NCBI GenBank assembly: GCA_016713325.1
Contig: JADJPJ010000021.1
Coordinates: 94,328-158,327 of the forward strand
DNA: 64,000 nt
Reading direction: 5' to 3'
Origin: Candidatus Flexifilum affinis
GTDB taxonomy: Bacteria; Chloroflexota; Anaerolineae; Aggregatilineales; Phototrophicaceae
Shown here: positions 46,952 through 57,945 of the stretch, in pieces
How positions within the stretch are numbered: the first letter of the stretch is position 1
Layout: every line of letters begins with the position of its first letter
Translations under genes and position numbers: made by a program
Notes under the pieces: model-generated
Told to the model about the DNA's origin: nothing
What the model saw: the letters and a program-made list of their open reading frames with translations, nothing else
Database searches by the model: none

Positions 46952-48064
46952 ATGCGGATCAAAGACATACGCGCTTTTTGTCGCTACCAGCCCTTCAAGA
47001 TCGACTATGGCATCTCCAGCGGTCCCACGGTAGGCGAGTATTTCGTCTATATCAAGATCGTCGGCGAGGATGGCGTTGAAGGGATCGGCGAAGGGGCTCC
47101 ATCTATCCCATTCAGCGCGGAGGACTATGGCACCGCGCTGCATGTCATTCGCACCTACCTGCGGCCAGCGCTCATCGGTCTCGACTCCCTGGATCTGGAG
47201 TCGATCTCAGCCACGATGGATCGCGTGCTGCCCCACCACTCGATGGCCAAGGCGGGCATCGACATGGCCCTCTATGATCTGAATGGCAAGTGCCTGGAGA
47301 TGCCGGTGTATCAGCTCCTGGGCGGCGTCTTCCGTGAGAAAGTTCCGCTCATCTCCGCGATCGGCATCAGCACGACCGAGCGCATGGTCCGGGAGGCCGA
47401 CGAGGCGGTTCGACAGGGAGCCAGGACCGTGAAAATGAAGATTGGCATCGATCCACGCGACGATCTCGATCGTGTGCGCGAGGTGCGCCGGGTGATTGGG
47501 CCAGAAGTTCGTTTTCGTGTCGATGCCAACCAGGGCTGCAATCTGAGCGACTATATGACCACGTTCCGCCGCATGGAAGCCTACGATCTGGAGTTTCTTG
47601 AGCAGCCGCTGCCGACGTGGGATTTGGACGGGCTGCGGCGTCTGTGCGCGGCGCTCGACACGCCGGTGCTGATCGACGAAGGCGTCTACACCCCGCATGA
47701 CCTGATGACTCTCATTCGGCATGAGGCTGTGGATGCTGTGAACATCAAGATCGAAAAGACCGGTCTCAGCGGTGGAAAGCGGATCGCCGCCATCGCCGAA
47801 GCCGCCGGGCTGCCCTGTATCGTTGGCAGCATGATTGAGACGGGCGTTGGCACGGCGGCGGGGGTGCATTTCGCCATCTCCGCTCCAGGCGTCACCCATG
47901 CCTGCGAGATCGGTTCCCCGGCCATGTTCTTCGATGAGGATGTCATTGAGGGAAACCCGTATTCGACCCTTCCGCCTGACCTCTGCTGGAATGTGCCCTC
48001 AGGCGCCGGGCTGGGTGTCACACTGCGGAAGGAAGTCGATGCACTCTTTGAGACGGAGACATGA
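46952..48064 (+). CDS. enolase-superfamily dipeptide epimerase-like protein
   Basis: The 370-aa product belongs to the muconate lactonising subgroup. It has both catalytic Lys: ARTVKMKIGIDPRDD (K-x-K) and AVNIKIEKTGLSGG. Metal ligands are in VRFRVDANQGCN (Asp), LEFLEQPLPTWD (Glu) and PVLIDEGVYTPHD (Asp). The two opposing Lys residues suit a 1,1-proton transfer, as in L-Ala-D/L-Glu epimerase. Position in a peptide importer operon, before an S9 peptidase, supports a dipeptide substrate. Exact specificity is inference; o-succinylbenzoate synthase- or cycloisomerase-type activity is less likely here. Confidence 0.82.
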   Translation: MRIKDIRAFCRYQPFKIDYGISSGPTVGEYFVYIKIVGEDGVEGIGEGAPSIPFSAEDYGTALHVIRTYLRPALIGLDSLDLESISATMDRVLPHHSMAKAGIDMALYDLNGKCLEMPVYQLLGGVFREKVPLISAIGISTTERMVREADEAVRQGARTVKMKIGIDPRDDLDRVREVRRVIGPEVRFRVDANQGCNLSDYMTTFRRMEAYDLEFLEQPLPTWDLDGLRRLCAALDTPVLIDEGVYTPHDLMTLIRHEAVDAVNIKIEKTGLSGGKRIAAIAEAAGLPCIVGSMIETGVGTAAGVHFAISAPGVTHACEIGSPAMFFDEDVIEGNPYSTLPPDLCWNVPSGAGLGVTLRKEVDALFETET

Positions 48065-48068
48065 GCAT

Positions 48069-50389
48069 ATGAGCATGCGCGACATCACTGAGCGGTATAA
48101 CAGCGCCCAGCGCTTTCTGCCGGGTAATGCCATTCAACGAGTCTACAACTGGTTTGTTCGCCCACAGTGGATTGATGGACAACGGTTCTGGTACCGGCTG
48201 CGTACACGCCGAGGCCACGAGTTCATCTATGTGGATCCCGATCGACTGGAACGTCGCCTGGCGTTCGACCATGAAAGACTGGCTGCACTGCTCGGCGCTG
48301 CGTTAACGCAAGCGGTCGACCCCTATGCGCTGCCCTTTGCGTCGATCCGGTACATGGATGGGAACAGCGCCATCGAGTTCGACGTGGACGAGCTTACCTG
48401 GACTTGCTCCCTGGACGATTATGTGTTGACCAGCCGTCGCACAGAGTCAGACGATGGGTCGCTGGTCTCGCCGGACGGGCGTTGGGCGGTATTTGTCGAG
48501 ACCAACAATCTGTGGCTGCGCAACATGGCATCAGGCGAGTGCACGCCGCTCACCCAGGACGGCGTCGACTATTTTGCCTACGGTCTGGAGCAGGGCGGCA
48601 GCATGACCTCGCTCACTGACGCGCTGGCGGGCAAGCGGCTGCCGCCGGCGGCGCAATGGTCGCCGGACTCCCGTTGTTTGCTGACCATTCGCGTCGACGA
48701 ACGTCAGGTGCCGTTGATGCATCTGCTGCAGAGCGTACCGCCAGATGGGGCCTTTCGTCCGATGCTGCACAGCTACAAGCTGGCAATGGCCTCGGACGAG
48801 CATCAGCCGATCCTGACCTACTGGATAATCGATGTGTTCACCGGTCGTGCTATCCCGACCCAGGTTCCCCAGCAGCGCGGCGCAGGCAAGAGTCTGTTCT
48901 ACTGGGGTCAGTTCGACATGCAGGTCCCGCGTGTGTGGAGTGAAGACAGCCGGCGGCTCTACGTCCATACCGTCAGCGCCGACCAGCGCCAGCTGGCGCT
49001 GTACGAGGTCGAGGCGGCGACCGGCATAGCTCGCCAGGTTATCGCTGAAGAGTCAGATACGCCGATCTATTTCAACACGTTTCGCTTCGACAACCCGAAC
49101 TACCGCGTCATCGACAACGGCAGGGGACTCCTCTGGTTTTCCGAGCGGAGTGGCTGGGCGCAGTTGTACCATGCCGATGCTCAGACCGGCGAGCTTCAGT
49201 ACGCCATCAGCCACGGCGAAGGCGTGGTGCGCGACATCCTGGCGGTCGATGAGGCGAGTGGATGGGTCTATTTCACCGCCAGCGGGTTGGAAAGAGGGCG
49301 CGATCGGTATTTTCGTCATCTCTATCGTGCACGTTTGGACGGTGGCCGCCAGGAGCTGCTAACGCCGGAGAATGCGGAGCATCTGGTCACGGCTTCGCCT
49401 AACGGGTCGTTCTTCGTTGACAGCTTTGGCCGTCTGGACACCCCCCTGCGCACTGTCGTGCGCGACAGCGAGGGGCGGGTGTTGTTCATGCTTGAGGACA
49501 GCGATGCTGCCGATCTCGTGGAGTTGCGCTGGAGGCCGCCGGAACCGTTCACAGCCAGGGCGCGCGATGGCGTGACGGAAGTGCATGGCGCTCTGTACTA
49601 TCCCACCGACTTCAACCCTGAATTGCGCTATCCAGTGGTGGACATGATCTATGGTGGGTCGCAGCTCACGGTGACGCCCAAGCTTTTCCCTCTGACGACC
49701 GGCTCACCGCTCGGCTCATTTCCCGAGAATCAACTGGAAGACTTCTGGGCGCCACAGGCGATGGCGGAGCTAGGCTTCCTCGTCATCGTGATCGACGGCA
49801 TGGGCACGCCGTACCGCGATCGCGCGTTCCACGAGGCGGCCCTGCGCGAATCGGGCAACGCGGGCGGTGCTGCCGATCACATCAGCGCCATCACCGAACT
49901 TGCGGCAGCGCGTCCTATATGGATATCGATCGGGTGGGTATCTGTGGTCATTCCGGTGGAGGAGAGAATTCGCTGAAGGCGCTGCTGCGCTTTCCGGAAT
50001 TCTTCAAGGTAGCTGTTTCGTCGGCGGGGTCGCACGACATGCGCGCATACCAGGCTGGTGCAGGCTTAAGCGATACGGGGCCGGGAGTCACCGACTATCT
50101 GGCGAATACGAACGCCGCCCTCGCTCCCCGTCTAGAGGGCAAGCTGCTGCTGGTTTACGGCGATATGGACGAGAACTGCCACCCGCTGCACACGCTGCGT
50201 GTGGTCGATGCCCTCATTCGCGCGAACAAGGATTTCGATCTCCTCGTTCTTCCCAACCGCAATCACGGCTTCACCCTTGATCCCTACTTCATACGCCGAC
50301 GATGGGATTACTTCGTGCGTCATCTTCGAGGCGAGGCGCCGCCGGCAGACTTCGATGTCACGTCCGGTGATGTGAGCGCTGCGCTGTAG
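48069..50389 (+). pseudogene. S9 prolyl-oligopeptidase/DPP-IV-like peptidase, one frameshift
   Basis: Serine peptidase acting on short peptides. Start ATG 48069 (MSMRDITERYNSAQRFLPG). A DPP-IV-type beta-propeller spans residues ~60-500 (SPDGRWAVFVETNNLWLRNM, YLTYWIIDVFTGRAIPTQ-like, VPRVWSEDSRRLYVH). The hydrolase domain starts near GALYYPTDFNPELRYPVVDMIYGG. The first frame is lost at about 49914 (CGTCCTATAT). The continuation MDIDRVGICGHSGGGENSLK (nucleophile Ser), VYGDMDENCHP (Asp) and LPNRNHGF (His) runs in another frame to 50389. One extra C would restore a ~770-aa enzyme. No signal peptide. Last gene of the operon. Confidence 0.87.
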
Positions 50390-50474
50390 ATGCCGAAAAC
50401 CGAGGGGCTGCAATTGTGCAACTGAATGCTGCGGGCAAAGTGGCCGCTTCGGATCCATCGTGACAGGAATTGAT

Positions 50475-50494
50475 GGCCGCAGGACGGCCCTTTT
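50475..50494 (+). terminator. weak hairpin with T run after S9 gene
   Basis: GGCCG and CGGCC pair around CAGGA, followed by CTTTT. It lies 86 bases past the S9 stop in the convergent region. Confidence 0.4.
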
Positions 50495-50536
50495 CAGCAC
50501 ACCCGACAAGTTTTCAACCGATTCAAGTGCCTGAAA

Positions 50537-50559
50537 ACAAAGCAAAAGATGCTTTGTTC
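50537..50559. terminator. inverted repeat AACAAAGCA/TGCTTTGTT
   Basis: Perfect 9-base arms with a 5-base A-rich loop, 36 bases before the stop of the convergent maturase gene. On the minus strand it could end that transcript; no long T run is attached. Confidence 0.4.
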
Positions 50560-50594
50560 CTCAGCAAAAGCCAACACGAAGTCCGACTGCTCAC

Positions 50595-51898
50595 CTAGTC
50601 CCGTATGCTGCGACGGCCGTGACACTTCTTGAACTTGAGGCCGCTGCCGCAGGGGCAGGGATCGCTCCGTCCAGCCTGGGCGAACTGCTTTTCCAGCTCG
50701 GCATCGCGCTGCCGCATGAACAGCATGACGTTGGCGGGTGCCTGGCGCTGTGCAAGCTGCTGTGCCATGAAGCGCATGGGCGTGTCAATGTGCGTGAAGA
50801 AGGCTTTGAAGCCGGCACAGAGAAAGTTCAGGCCCGGTTCACCGGTGGGCGTTTCGATGAATCTGTCTTTGGGACAGCCGCCGTTGCAGATGAAGCGCAC
50901 CGGACAGTCCAGGCAGCACTGCGGCAGCGTATCGCGTTTGGCAAGGCCGAAGCTGCGCTGCTGCTCGCTGACGACGAGGTCGGCCAGGGGGATATCGACC
51001 AGGTTGCCCCGGCGGTGCTGAGGCTCGACGAAGTGATCGCACGAGTAGACGTCACCGTTGTGTTCCAGGGCCAGGGCGCTGCCGCAGGTCTCCTCGAAGA
51101 TGCACAGCCCCGGCCGCTGCCAGCCCACGCAGCCAGCGCGACATCGAAGATCTGCACGTAGACACAGCCGACGTCGCGGCGGACCCACTCGTCGAATAGG
51201 GTGGTCAGGAACCGGCCATACTGCTGTGCGCTGACGGAGCGCTCGGTGACGTATGAACCTTCCTGAAAGCCGGTATCATTCTGGCGTTCGACAATCGGGA
51301 TGAACTGGATGAACTGCGTCCTGACCTCATCCCGCAGGAAACGGTAGATCTCCACTGGATAGTCAGCGTTGGCGGCATGGACCGTGGTCAGGATGTTGAA
51401 CTCGACGTGGTGCTTGTTCAGCAGGTCGATGCCGCGCATGACGCGTGAGAACGTCGGCGCACCCCCCTTGTCGACGCGATAGGCGTCGTGCAGGTGGGCG
51501 GGACCATCCAGGCTGACTCCTAGCAGGAAGTTGTTCTCAGCGAAGAACTCGCACCACGCATCGTCGAGGGTGACGGCGTTGGTCTGGAAGGCGTTGAAAA
51601 TACGCATCCCTGGCTTGCGATACTTCTGCTGATAGCCCACCGCCTGCCGGTAGAAGTCCAGGCCCATCAGGGTGGGTTCGCCACCCTGCCAGGCGAAGGT
51701 GACTTCGGACACCTGCTGAGCCTCGATGTACTGACGCGTGTATTCCTCCAGCAGGGTCTCCGACATGCGAAAGTCGCTGCCCGGGTACAGCCGTTCCTTG
51801 CTGAGGAAGTAGCAGTACTTGCAGTCAAGGTTGCAGATTGCTCCTCGCGGCTTGGTCATCAAGCTGAACGCCGACGGCCCGTTCGACTCCATACTCAT
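50595..51898 (-). pseudogene. anaerobic sulfatase maturase (radical SAM/SPASM), one frameshift
   Basis: Converts the active-site Cys or Ser of sulfatases to formylglycine under anaerobic conditions. The first frame starts MSMESNGPSAFSLMTKPRGA with the radical SAM motif CNLDCKYCYF, then TFAWQGGEPTLMGLDFY and GVSLDGPAHLHDAYR. It shifts near 51130. The second frame gives GLCIFEETCGSALALEHNGDVYSCDHFVEP, CCLDCPVRFICNGGCPKDRF (SPASM cluster ligands) and a C-terminal SEC-C motif, RSDPCPCGSGLKFKKCHGR, common in this family. Restoring one base gives ~434 aa. It sits beside four sulfatase genes, so function and context agree. Confidence 0.88.
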
Positions 51899-52491
51899 CG
51901 TTCACTTGCGGCCGGATTACCCTGACGTCCATTGTAGACCAGCGCACCGCTTGCCGCGAAATCGCGGTAGACCTCCAGCGCCTCTTCTGTGAGCACATTG
52001 TTGATCAGCTCGATGCGGCGTTTGGCGAGTTCCTTTCCCAGTCCGGATGAATGGGGCCTTCATCGAAACCGGTGATTGCTTCCAGCTCCGGACCGCTGCC
52101 GGCGATCGCCAGGAGCGCACGCCTGACCAGAGGACTGCGCCAAGCACATGACGCACGGACGCCAGTTGACGACGAGCTGATACATCGGCATTCCTGCTGC
52201 GCCCAGGTCGTAGGCGCCGAGCAGCTTCTGCGCGAGCGAAAGCGTCATCACTTCGGCGTGGGCTGACGAGCATTTGGAAGCGACGACGCGGTTTACGCCG
52301 ATGACGACCGGCCTGCCGGTGTCACGCTCAAAGACACCTGCCGCAAAAGGCCCGCCGGTGCCACGCTCGAAGTTCAACCGTGAGAAGCGGATGACGGCAG
52401 CCATTCGTTCCTGGACAGTTGCAATTGTGGTGGGTAGGCGTCGATTCTCTTGGACAGCCCATTCAGGAAGTGCCAGACTAAACTCCATCAT
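51895..52491 (-). pseudogene. nucleoside deaminase (CMP/dCMP deaminase family), three frameshifts
   Basis: Zinc-dependent deaminase fold. ATG 52491 or 52488 follows AGGAGA. The first frame includes the zinc/catalytic motif CSSAHAEVMTLSLA and WRPCVMC. It breaks directly after that Cys (about 52145), again near 52120 and near 52035. The recovered segments read LGAVLWSGV, ALLAIAGSGPELEAITGFDE, then KELAKRRIELINNVLTEEAL and a stop overlapping the maturase start. Without correction no complete enzyme can be made. Its link to sulfatase genes is unclear. Confidence 0.75.
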
Positions 52492-52530
52492 TGGTCTCCT
52501 TTCACAACGCGCTACCAACGTGCAGACATA

Positions 52531-53711
52531 TCAGGACCTTGCGCGCCAGGCTTCTGTAAGATTGTGCTGCGGCAGATCGAGCACACGCAGACCGCTTTTG
52601 TGTTGGTCTTCGTAGTGCCCAAAATGCGCCTCCAGCCGTGTCGTCAGTGAATCGATCAGCGGCTGGCAATCCGGATCATCAAATCGATTAACGGTTTCCC
52701 TGGGGTCTGCGCGCAGGTCGAAGAGCTCACATGGACCTTCCTGGTAGCGCCGGACCAGTTTGTGAGTCGACGTCCGTATCATGCGCAGATTGCCGTATTC
52801 GCCAAATTGCTCGTGTCGCCATCCGCCCGGGATCATCCCATTCATGAGGTGTGGCAGAAAGCTGCGTCCCGGATAGCGCCTCTCGGTTGGAAGCTCCGAT
52901 GCGATTCCGGCGAACTCCGCCAGGGTTTGAAAGAGATCGAGATGGTCGACGAATTCGGCGCGTCGCTGGTGGCTAAACAATCGCCCTGGCTGATTGAAAA
53001 TCATTGGTACACGTATGGCTTCTTCGACCATGTTGAGGGGCAGGGTGGCATTGCCTTTCCCCCACATGCCATGTTGGCCACAGCACAGCCCATGGTCCGA
53101 GGTGAAGAAAGCGCGATGCCAGACGCTCGGGATGTCCTTGCCAGGGGTTATGCGTGCCAACGTAGCCGATCTGCATGTAGAACGGTCGCTGCTGATCGCG
53201 TTTGCGCAGGAACTGCACCGCGTGGTCCGTCAGTATCTGCGTCTTGTAACCACTCAGGGTGACGATCGACCCGTCCAGGCTGTAGCGGTTGGCGCCACCA
53301 TGTCCGGTTGGGTAGTCGCCGGTGAACCCGAACCAGTGGTCATAACCCGGCTGTGGCTGTTCATCACGGCCGAGGTGCCACTTCCCAAGAAGCGCAGTCT
53401 GGTAGCCCGCGCGGGAAAGCAGTTGTGGCGGGTGTGATTTCGTCGCCGAGCCAATCGCGACCATGGTTTCTGGTCGCGTTGAAGACAGATAGTCATGGAT
53501 GCCGTGCTGTGAAGCCAACCGTCCCGTGAGGAAGCGAAGCGCGCGCTGGCGAGCAGACCGGCGTCGGCGTGAAGGCGTTCTTCATGAGGACGCCCGTCGC
53601 CGCGAGGTGATCGATTGAAGGCGTAGCGATGTCGTGATTGCCGTAGCAACCCAGCGCCCAGGAGGCAAAATCGTCGTTCAGAATGAGCAGGATATTGTCG
53701 TGATCCGGCAT
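52531..53711 (-). pseudogene. type I sulfatase, frameshifted and internally deleted
   Basis: Sulfate ester hydrolase. Start ATG 53711 (MPDHDNILLILNDDFASWALGCYGNHDI). The formylglycine motif CSPARAS is intact, so Cys-type activation by the maturase is expected. The frame breaks near 53530. The second frame gives ASQHGIHDYLSS, LLGKWHLGRDEQPQPGYDHWF and GTHNPWQGHPERL. Near 53115 it passes to a third frame, FFTSDHGLCCGQHGMWGKGN. Comparison with the paralogue at 61866 shows that about 70 residues between HPERL and TSDHG are absent, so a real deletion exists besides the frameshifts. The end KSGLRVLDLPQHN matches the paralogue's end. No signal peptide. Confidence 0.82.
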
Positions 53712-53725
53712 GGGACAGTCCTGGG

Positions 53726-55314
53726 CTACAGCCGCGGCGCGTCGGCAGATTCAAGCGGCCATTTCCAGGCAGCGCGCCGCTGCAGCAGTTCCTGGAGTCT
53801 GACCCGGTCATGTTCCCGGTACGTGTCCGATACCGGCAGCGCAAAATCGTGGTCTTCGGTCCGTTCCAGCCAGTCCAGTAGTTCGGCGCGCAGGTCGCCC
53901 AACAGCGCTGCGAACTCCGACAGACCCGCGAGGTTATTCAGTTCATAGGGATCGGTGTCCAGATCATAGAGCTCCGGGCATGGTTCTGAAACAGCACCAG
54001 CTTGTTGCGATCTTTCAGCAGCGCGCGCCCCAGTTCGATGGTGCCGAAGCCGTGTCCGTAGGTTTCGACCATCAGCGAGTTGCGTACGCTCGTCCGTTCG
54101 CCCGTCGCAACCGGAAGCAAACTTTGCCCGTCAGCCGGCCGATCGAAATGCAGTTCGGCTGCGTCGAGGATGGTCGGAGCGAGATCGACTCCGCAGGCAA
54201 ACGAATCAGATACCTGGCCGCCAGGCACACGCCCAGGCAGGCGCATTGCCAGAGGCACTCTCAGTACCTCTTCGGTGAGGTAGGACCCTTTATCGAATCG
54301 GCCGCCGTGGCTGGCAAGCGCATCACCATGATCCGCTGTCCAGATGACGAGCGTGTTGTCCGCCAGACCCAACTCCTCCAGTTTGCTGAGGATTCGACCG
54401 CCGGCAGCGTCAATCATGGTGATATGAGCAAACGCGCGCGCGATCACCTGCTGCCATTCCGACCAGGGGATGCGGTTCGGTGTGGCGAAACGCCCGTTTT
54501 CATCGGTCAGCGGGCGGTGTGGGTCATTCCAGAAGAGTTCCGATTTGCCGGTCAAGGGGTCTCGGAAGCTGCCGTATTCCTCAATTTGCTTCGGATCGTA
54601 CAGATCTGCAAAGGCCTGTGTAGGGAAGTAAGGCTGGTGCGGGCCCCAGAAATCGATCCGGAGGTGAAAAGGCTGATCGCTGTCGGACATGGCGATGTGT
54701 TCGAGTTGATCGCAGGCGAGGGATGCCAGAAAGAAAGATCGTGCGTTTCGTCAGGTGTGACAGTGATGCCAGATGCACGCTCACCGCACCAGTGCCGGTC
54801 ACAGCGGGTAGCGTGTGCCCGCTTTCAACTGCGGAAACTCACGATCCATGACAAAGCTGTCAAATACGTGCTCGACAAGGTGCTCGGCGGGTGGAAGATT
54901 GTGTCTCTCCAGATAGGAGAGGTATTCCGGAGTGCAATACGGATTGCCATAGTCGCGTGTTGAGAAGCCCTCGCACCCAAAATCCAGCGCGGACCCCTCT
55001 CCGGCGTGCCACTTGCCGAAGTAATAGCAGCGGTAGCCACCGTGGGCCAGCGTACTCAGGTAGACTTCTCGGTCGTAGGGGGCATGTGTGTAGTTGAAGT
55101 GGTTGCCATGGTTGTGAGGATAGAGTCCGGTTGCGAGCGTACGCCGTGAGGGACCGCACAGGGGCACTGCGCAGTACGAGCGTTCAAAACGAATCCCCTC
55201 CGCTGCCAGCTGATCGAAGTTAGGGGTCATGGGCCGGACTCCGCCGTCCCATCCATGACGATAGTAGGCCTGATGATCGTTGACCAGCACCAGAATATTC
55301 GGGCGCTTATCCAT
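53726..55314 (-). pseudogene. type I sulfatase, about three frameshifts
   Basis: Start ATG 55314 (MDKRPNILVLVNDHQAYYRHG), with AAAGGAG upstream. The formylglycine motif is VPLCGPSRRTLATGLYP; then YFGKWHAGEGSALDFG. Frame breaks lie near 54812, 54737 and 53977. The middle part reads PFHLRIDFWGPHQPYFPT and LVIWTADHGDALASHGGRFDKGSY; the tail reads PELYDLDTDPYELNNLAG and ends at 53726. Together about 525 residues, a normal sulfatase length. The start overlaps the LacI-type gene end by eight bases and the stop lies 14 bases before the next sulfatase start, so an operon is likely. Confidence 0.85.
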
Positions 55315-56369
55315 CCCGTTTCTCCTTTTTCGCCGTATGCGCCAGCGACAGCACGTGGTTCTGTGCGGTTGATCCACGAACGATGAGCTGCGGCTGGATG
55401 ATGATCTGCCGCTGCGGAAGGTCGCGATTCTGGATCCGTTCACACAACAGCTCAGCCGCTTTCGTGCCCATCTCATACTGCGGCTGCCGTATGGTGCTCA
55501 GCGGCGGCATCCAGTATTTGACGTCTGGTTCATCGTCATACCCTATCACCGAGACATCCTCGGGCATCGATGGACAGCTCGGATGCGGCGTGCAGAACAC
55601 CCAGTGCAATTCGATCGGAACGCGTGAAGATGGCATCCGGCAGGTCCTCTCGGCTCAGCAGTCTGCGCGCGGCAAGGTATCTCCGTGAGCGCTGCGCGTA
55701 GTCTGGATGATTAGGTCCGGGTCGAGCTCTAAGTTGTATTCCTCCAACGCACGCCAGGAATCCACCAACTGGTCGGGGTTAACCCCGCCACCTGGGATAC
55801 CTGTTATCGCCGCTATTCGCCGGTGCCCAGCTTGACCAGGTGCTCGGCAGCTTCGTAGGTTCCTGTGCCCATGATTGACCTCTGACGGGATCGATCGGAT
55901 ATCCAGGAACGTAACGATTGATCAGGCAGACGGCGAGACCGCGGTCGTATAGATCGATAATGTGATCCTGATGCTCCCGGGTCCATGCGCCCACGAAGAC
56001 CACGCCCTGCACCTCGCCTTGCAGAAGGAGTTCCTGCGCGTGGATGATTTCTTTCTCCGGGTCGTCATCAGGTTGTAGATCAGGCTGGTGTAGCCATTGT
56101 CGAAGCAGGTACGTTGTATGCCGCGAACGATGTTCGCGAAGACTGCGTATCCATGCCAGGGATGATGATCGCGATACTCGATGCATTCCTTATGGACTGT
56201 GCTCTGAACGCGGATTGCCTCATAACCCAGCTTGCGGATGGCGTCCATGACCGGTACGCGGAGATCGTCGCTTACGCACCCACGATCCGTTGATGACTCG
56301 CGACACTGCAGAGATTGACACGCCGGCATGCCGCGCCACGTCAGTCATCGTCACTGATTTTTGGGGCAC
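55307..56369 (-). pseudogene. LacI-family regulator, multiple frameshifts
   Basis: Probable start GTG 56369 after GAGGGT. The helix-turn-helix TMTDVARHAGVSISAVSRVI is complete. It is followed in shifting frames by VMDAIRKLGYEA, RGIQRTCFDNGYTSLIYNLM, AQELLLQGEVQGVVFVGAW and, near the end, MPEDVSVIGYDDEPDVKYWMPPLSTIRQP. At least four frame changes occur between 56290 and 55600. The gene heads the minus-strand sulfatase operon and is divergent from a sugar importer; two TGCAAAATTTGCA sites lie just upstream. Confidence 0.82.
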
Positions 56370-56442
56370 TTTTACCCTCGCTTCGATTAGGACTTTCACC
56401 AAATGCTCGGGTTTTCTTGAGTTTGCATCAGTCCCAGGTTTT

Positions 56443-56455
56443 TGCAAAATTTGCA
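56443..56455. promoter_or_regulatory. operator-like palindrome TGCAAAATTTGCA, copy 1
   Basis: Perfect TGCAAA/TTTGCA arms around one base, 74 bases upstream of the LacI gene start and in the divergent promoter region to the importer. An identical core recurs 28 bases away. Confidence 0.65.
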
Positions 56456-56469
56456 CACAAACAATGAAG

Positions 56470-56484
56470 CTGCAAAATTTGCAG
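56470..56484. promoter_or_regulatory. operator-like palindrome CTGCAAAATTTGCAG, copy 2
   Basis: Same core as the site at 56443 with one more paired base on each side; a further half-site TTTTGCAG follows at 56489. Spacing of the two cores is 28 bases, near three DNA turns, which suits cooperative binding of the neighbouring LacI-type regulator. Confidence 0.65.
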
Positions 56485-56582
56485 ATGGTTTTGCAGCGGG
56501 GTATCTTTATGGTGACCGCGCGATCGGTATACCTTTGCCAGAGCGAGGGATTTTTGGGTGTTACGCGAATGGAGCGTCAACA

Positions 56583-57857
56583 ATGGCACGCAAGACTACA
56601 CTCATCTTCATGCTGCTCATGTTCCTTCTCGTCATGGTCGGGCCTGCACTCATGCAGGATGCGGTAACCATTGAGTTTTGGATTCCTTCGGGACGTGGTC
56701 GCGATGAAGGCTCCGCTGCCGTCGTCGAGGCATTCGAAGCCGCGAACCCGGGAATTCAGGTCGAGATCACATCCATCCCATTTGGGGAATTCCTGAATGC
56801 GCTCCAGGTAGCCTATGCCGGCAATACCCCGCCGGACGTGGTGCTCACGAACGGCGTCGCGATTCAGAACCTCGCTTACAACGGCGCGCTGCTGCCCATC
56901 GACGATGCACTCACAGAGGAGGATATTGCCGATTTCATGCCCGATCTGGTCGATATGGTGACCTATGACGGACAGATGTACGGTATTCCCTGGGCACAGG
57001 CAGGCGCGATCATCTACTACAACGCCGATCTGTTCGAGGCTGCGGGTGTTGTCCCACCGGCGACTCTTGAAGACACATGGACGTGGCCCGAATTTGTCGA
57101 GAACGTCAATGCAGTGCGTGCCTACCATCAGGATCAGGGAACGGACCTGTGGGGCATGGTCGGCATCGACAACCCAATGACTGGTAGTTTCTTCACATGG
57201 ACGCTTATTCGCAGCAACAGCAGCCCGGGTGAACCTCTATGGGAGTCGATCGCGCCGGACTTCACGACGGTCGCGGGCTACATCGATACCCCTGAGGCGA
57301 TGGAAGCCTACGCGTTCTACCAGAGCCTTTACACCGACGACTTTATGCCGTCGGACGAGGTCCCTGACGCGTTTGGCACTGGGCCAGGCGCTGACAATTA
57401 CTTCGCCATCCTCCGACGGGCTCGGAACTAAAGCGGAATTTCCCGATCTGAACTGGGGAGTGACGCCGCTGCCTTATCTGAAGACGCCGAAATCGCCCAC
57501 ACCGGCAGCTTTGCCCACGGTTTCCTTCAAGAGCGATAACCCGGACGCGGCGAAAGCCTTCGCCGCCTTCTCCCCCCGGAAGGGTTATCTCGCGTATCAT
57601 GCCAGTTACGCCGGAAATGCCGGGTCGAATTTCGCTGCAGGCGTCAATTGCCCGAACTGCAGGAGGGCTACCTGGCGCTGATATTTGAAGAGGTTAAGGA
57701 ATGGGGCGTGGCGCGACCCGGCGGTCCAGCCCACACCATTTTTGACACTATCGTCGGGCGCGAACTGATGGTCAACATCGCACTGGGCGGGAACATCGAG
57801 GAAGAAGTCGCAAGCGCTGTACAGAAAGCAGATGCTCAACTGATGCAATTCCGCTAG
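56583..57857 (+). pseudogene. CUT1 sugar ABC substrate-binding protein, several frameshifts
   Basis: Start ATG 56583 (MARKTTLIFMLLMFLLVMVGPALMQDAVT), with GGAG nine bases upstream. The signal peptide ends without lipobox. The first ~275 residues are intact and include VVEAFEAANPGIQVEITSIP, AYAGNTPPDVVLTNG, YGIPWAQAGAIIYYNADLFEAAGV and WTWPEFVENV. Near 57405 the frame breaks. Fragments EFPDLNWGVTPLPYLKTP, SDNPDAAKAF and LPELQEGYLALIFEEVKEWG follow in other frames to a stop at 57857. As written, only a truncated protein would form. Leads the importer operon of the sulfatase locus. Confidence 0.85.
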
Positions 57858-57945
57858 ATTCAGGCGCGAATCCCATCGAAGTCCTCCGGCAGTCGACACT
57901 GCCGGGCAATGCGGGGAGGTGCACCGCAGCTTTCGGACACTGAAG

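Noticed and set aside
49867..50280. Plus-strand 137-codon frame as a separate gene
   Set aside because: It overlaps the true continuation of the S9 peptidase (GHSGGG, GDMDENCHP, NRNHGF) in another frame.
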